Source: Sphingomonas sp. MA1305
Lineage (GTDB): Bacteria > Pseudomonadota > Alphaproteobacteria > Sphingomonadales > Sphingomonadaceae
Reading direction: 5' to 3'
DNA length: 64,000 nucleotides
NCBI RefSeq assembly: GCF_016107325.1
Contig: NZ_RCVT01000001.1
Coordinates: 1,116,001 to 1,180,000 of the forward strand
The notes under the pieces are model-generated. The model did no database searches and was not told the origin of the DNA. It saw only the letters and a list, made by a program, of their open reading frames with translations. Made by a program: the position numbers and the translations under genes. Positions 63,354 through 64,000 of this stretch are shown here, one piece after another. Position 1 is the first letter of the stretch. Every line of letters starts with the position of its first letter.

Positions 63354-64000
63354 ATGAAGACCCGCGCCGCCGTCGCGTTCGAGGCCAAACAGCCGCTGGA
63401 GATCGTCGAACTCGACCTCGAAGGCCCCAAGGCCGGCGAGGTGTTGGTCGAGATCATGGCGACCGGCATCTGCCACACCGACGCCTATACGCTTGACGGC
63501 CTCGACAGCGAGGGGCTGTTCCCGAGCGTGCTCGGTCACGAGGGCTGCGGCATCGTCCGCGAGGTCGGCGCCGGGGTGACCAGCGTCGTGCCGGGCGATC
63601 ACGTCATCCCGCTGTACACGCCCGAATGCCGCCAGTGTAAATCGTGCCTCAGCCAGAAGACCAATCTCTGCACCGCGATCCGCGCGACCCAGGGCAAGGG
63701 ATTGATGCCGGACGGCACCACCCGCTTCAGCTACAAGGGCCAGCCGATCTTTCACTATATGGGCTGCTCGACCTTCTCCAACTTCACCGTCCTGCCCGAG
63801 ATCGCGGTGGCGAAGATCCGCGAAGACGCTCCGTTCGACACGACCTGCTACGTCGGCTGCGGCGTGACGACCGGCGTCGGCGCGGTCGTCAACACCGCCA
63901 AGGTCGAGCCCGGTGCGACGGTGATCGTGTTCGGCCTGGGTGGCATCGGCCTCAACGTCATCCAGGGCGCGAAGCTGGCCGGCGCGCTGCGCATCATCGG
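63354..64000 (+). CDS. S-(hydroxymethyl)glutathione dehydrogenase / class III alcohol dehydrogenase, C-terminus cut by window edge
   Basis: This zinc enzyme oxidises the glutathione adduct of formaldehyde with NAD+ and can reduce S-nitrosoglutathione. The start is ATG 63354 with GGAG 9 bases upstream; 215 residues are visible of about 370. The catalytic zinc ligands C40 and H62 (GHEGCGIV), the structural zinc set C92, C95, C98, C106, the class III hallmark [11 protein letters not shown] and the NAD-binding [10 protein letters not shown] are present. The third catalytic zinc ligand is probably C169 (YVGCGVTTG). Confidence 0.96.
   Translation, partial: MKTRAAVAFEAKQPLEIVELDLEGPKAGEVLVEIMATGICHTDAYTLDGLDSEGLFPSVLGHEGCGIVREVGAGVTSVVPGDHVIPLYTPECRQCKSCLSQKTNLCTAIRATQGKGLMPDGTTRFSYKGQPIFHYMGCSTFSNFTVLPEIAVAKIREDAPFDTTCYVGCGVTTGVGAVVNTAKVEPGATVIVFGLGGIGLNVIQGAKLAGALRII

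Overview
The window looks like core chromosome of a high-GC alphaproteobacterium, most probably Sphingomonas or a close relative in the Sphingomonadaceae. The evidence is gene content and order: a two-domain Hfq next to hflX, a fused ispDF, the dusB-ntrB-ntrC / ntrY-ntrX block, the uppS-cdsA-dxr-rseP-bamA-ompH-fabZ order with the lipid A genes missing, and the purM / DUF2066-like-hdaA-ppk1-ppx order. Genes are closely packed, many overlap by 4 bases, and GTG and TTG starts are common. I see no prophage, insertion sequence, CRISPR array or rRNA operon.

Layout: 1-5.4 kb holds a truncated Kef-type antiporter, a secreted unknown, isocitrate dehydrogenase, and psd-pssA (phosphatidylethanolamine synthesis). 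5.4-7.6 kb is rpsB-tsf behind a 318-base leader. 7.8-10.2 kb is a TonB-dependent receptor. 10.4-19.6 kb is one co-directional run, pyrH-frr-uppS-cdsA-dxr-rseP-bamA-ompH-fabZ, covering nucleotide supply, ribosome recycling, isoprenoid and phospholipid precursors and outer-membrane assembly; it ends at a hairpin terminator. 19.7-21.0 kb has rpmE, a PilZ protein, an unknown and tRNA-Ser(TGA). 21.1-29.2 kb carries cell-wall enzymes (MltB-like, PBP5-like), holB, metG-tatD-MBL hydrolase-aspartic protease, and mazG.

29.2-38.4 kb is the regulatory block, all on the minus strand: hflX and tandem hfq, ntrX, ntrY, then ntrC, ntrB and dusB. 38.5-42.7 kb has ispDF, an unknown and a CinA-C gene on the plus strand, then ratA-lipA on the minus strand and a carbonic anhydrase. 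42.8-50.9 kb holds ppk2 with an APC permease, an AIM24-like gene, aspS, rnd, an I78-type lipoprotein and ppx. 51.0-57.7 kb has ppk1-hdaA-DUF2066-like divergent from purM-purN-yjbR-unknown. 57.7-63.2 kb is a leucine/isovalerate operon (ivd-mccB-NTF2-like-mccA-maoC), followed by a truncated glutathione-dependent formaldehyde dehydrogenase.

The functions fit together: three polyphosphate enzymes lie within about 10 kb and the synthase gene overlaps the DnaA-inactivator gene; two nitrogen two-component systems sit next to Hfq; and two MEP-pathway genes (dxr, ispDF) supply uppS. The most notable signals are the fused Hfq, an EF-hand loop inside the Skp-like chaperone, the missing lpx genes, an NtrX without its sigma-54 contact loop, and a palindromic repeat family present in two forms. 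I did not find a clearly new multi-gene system.
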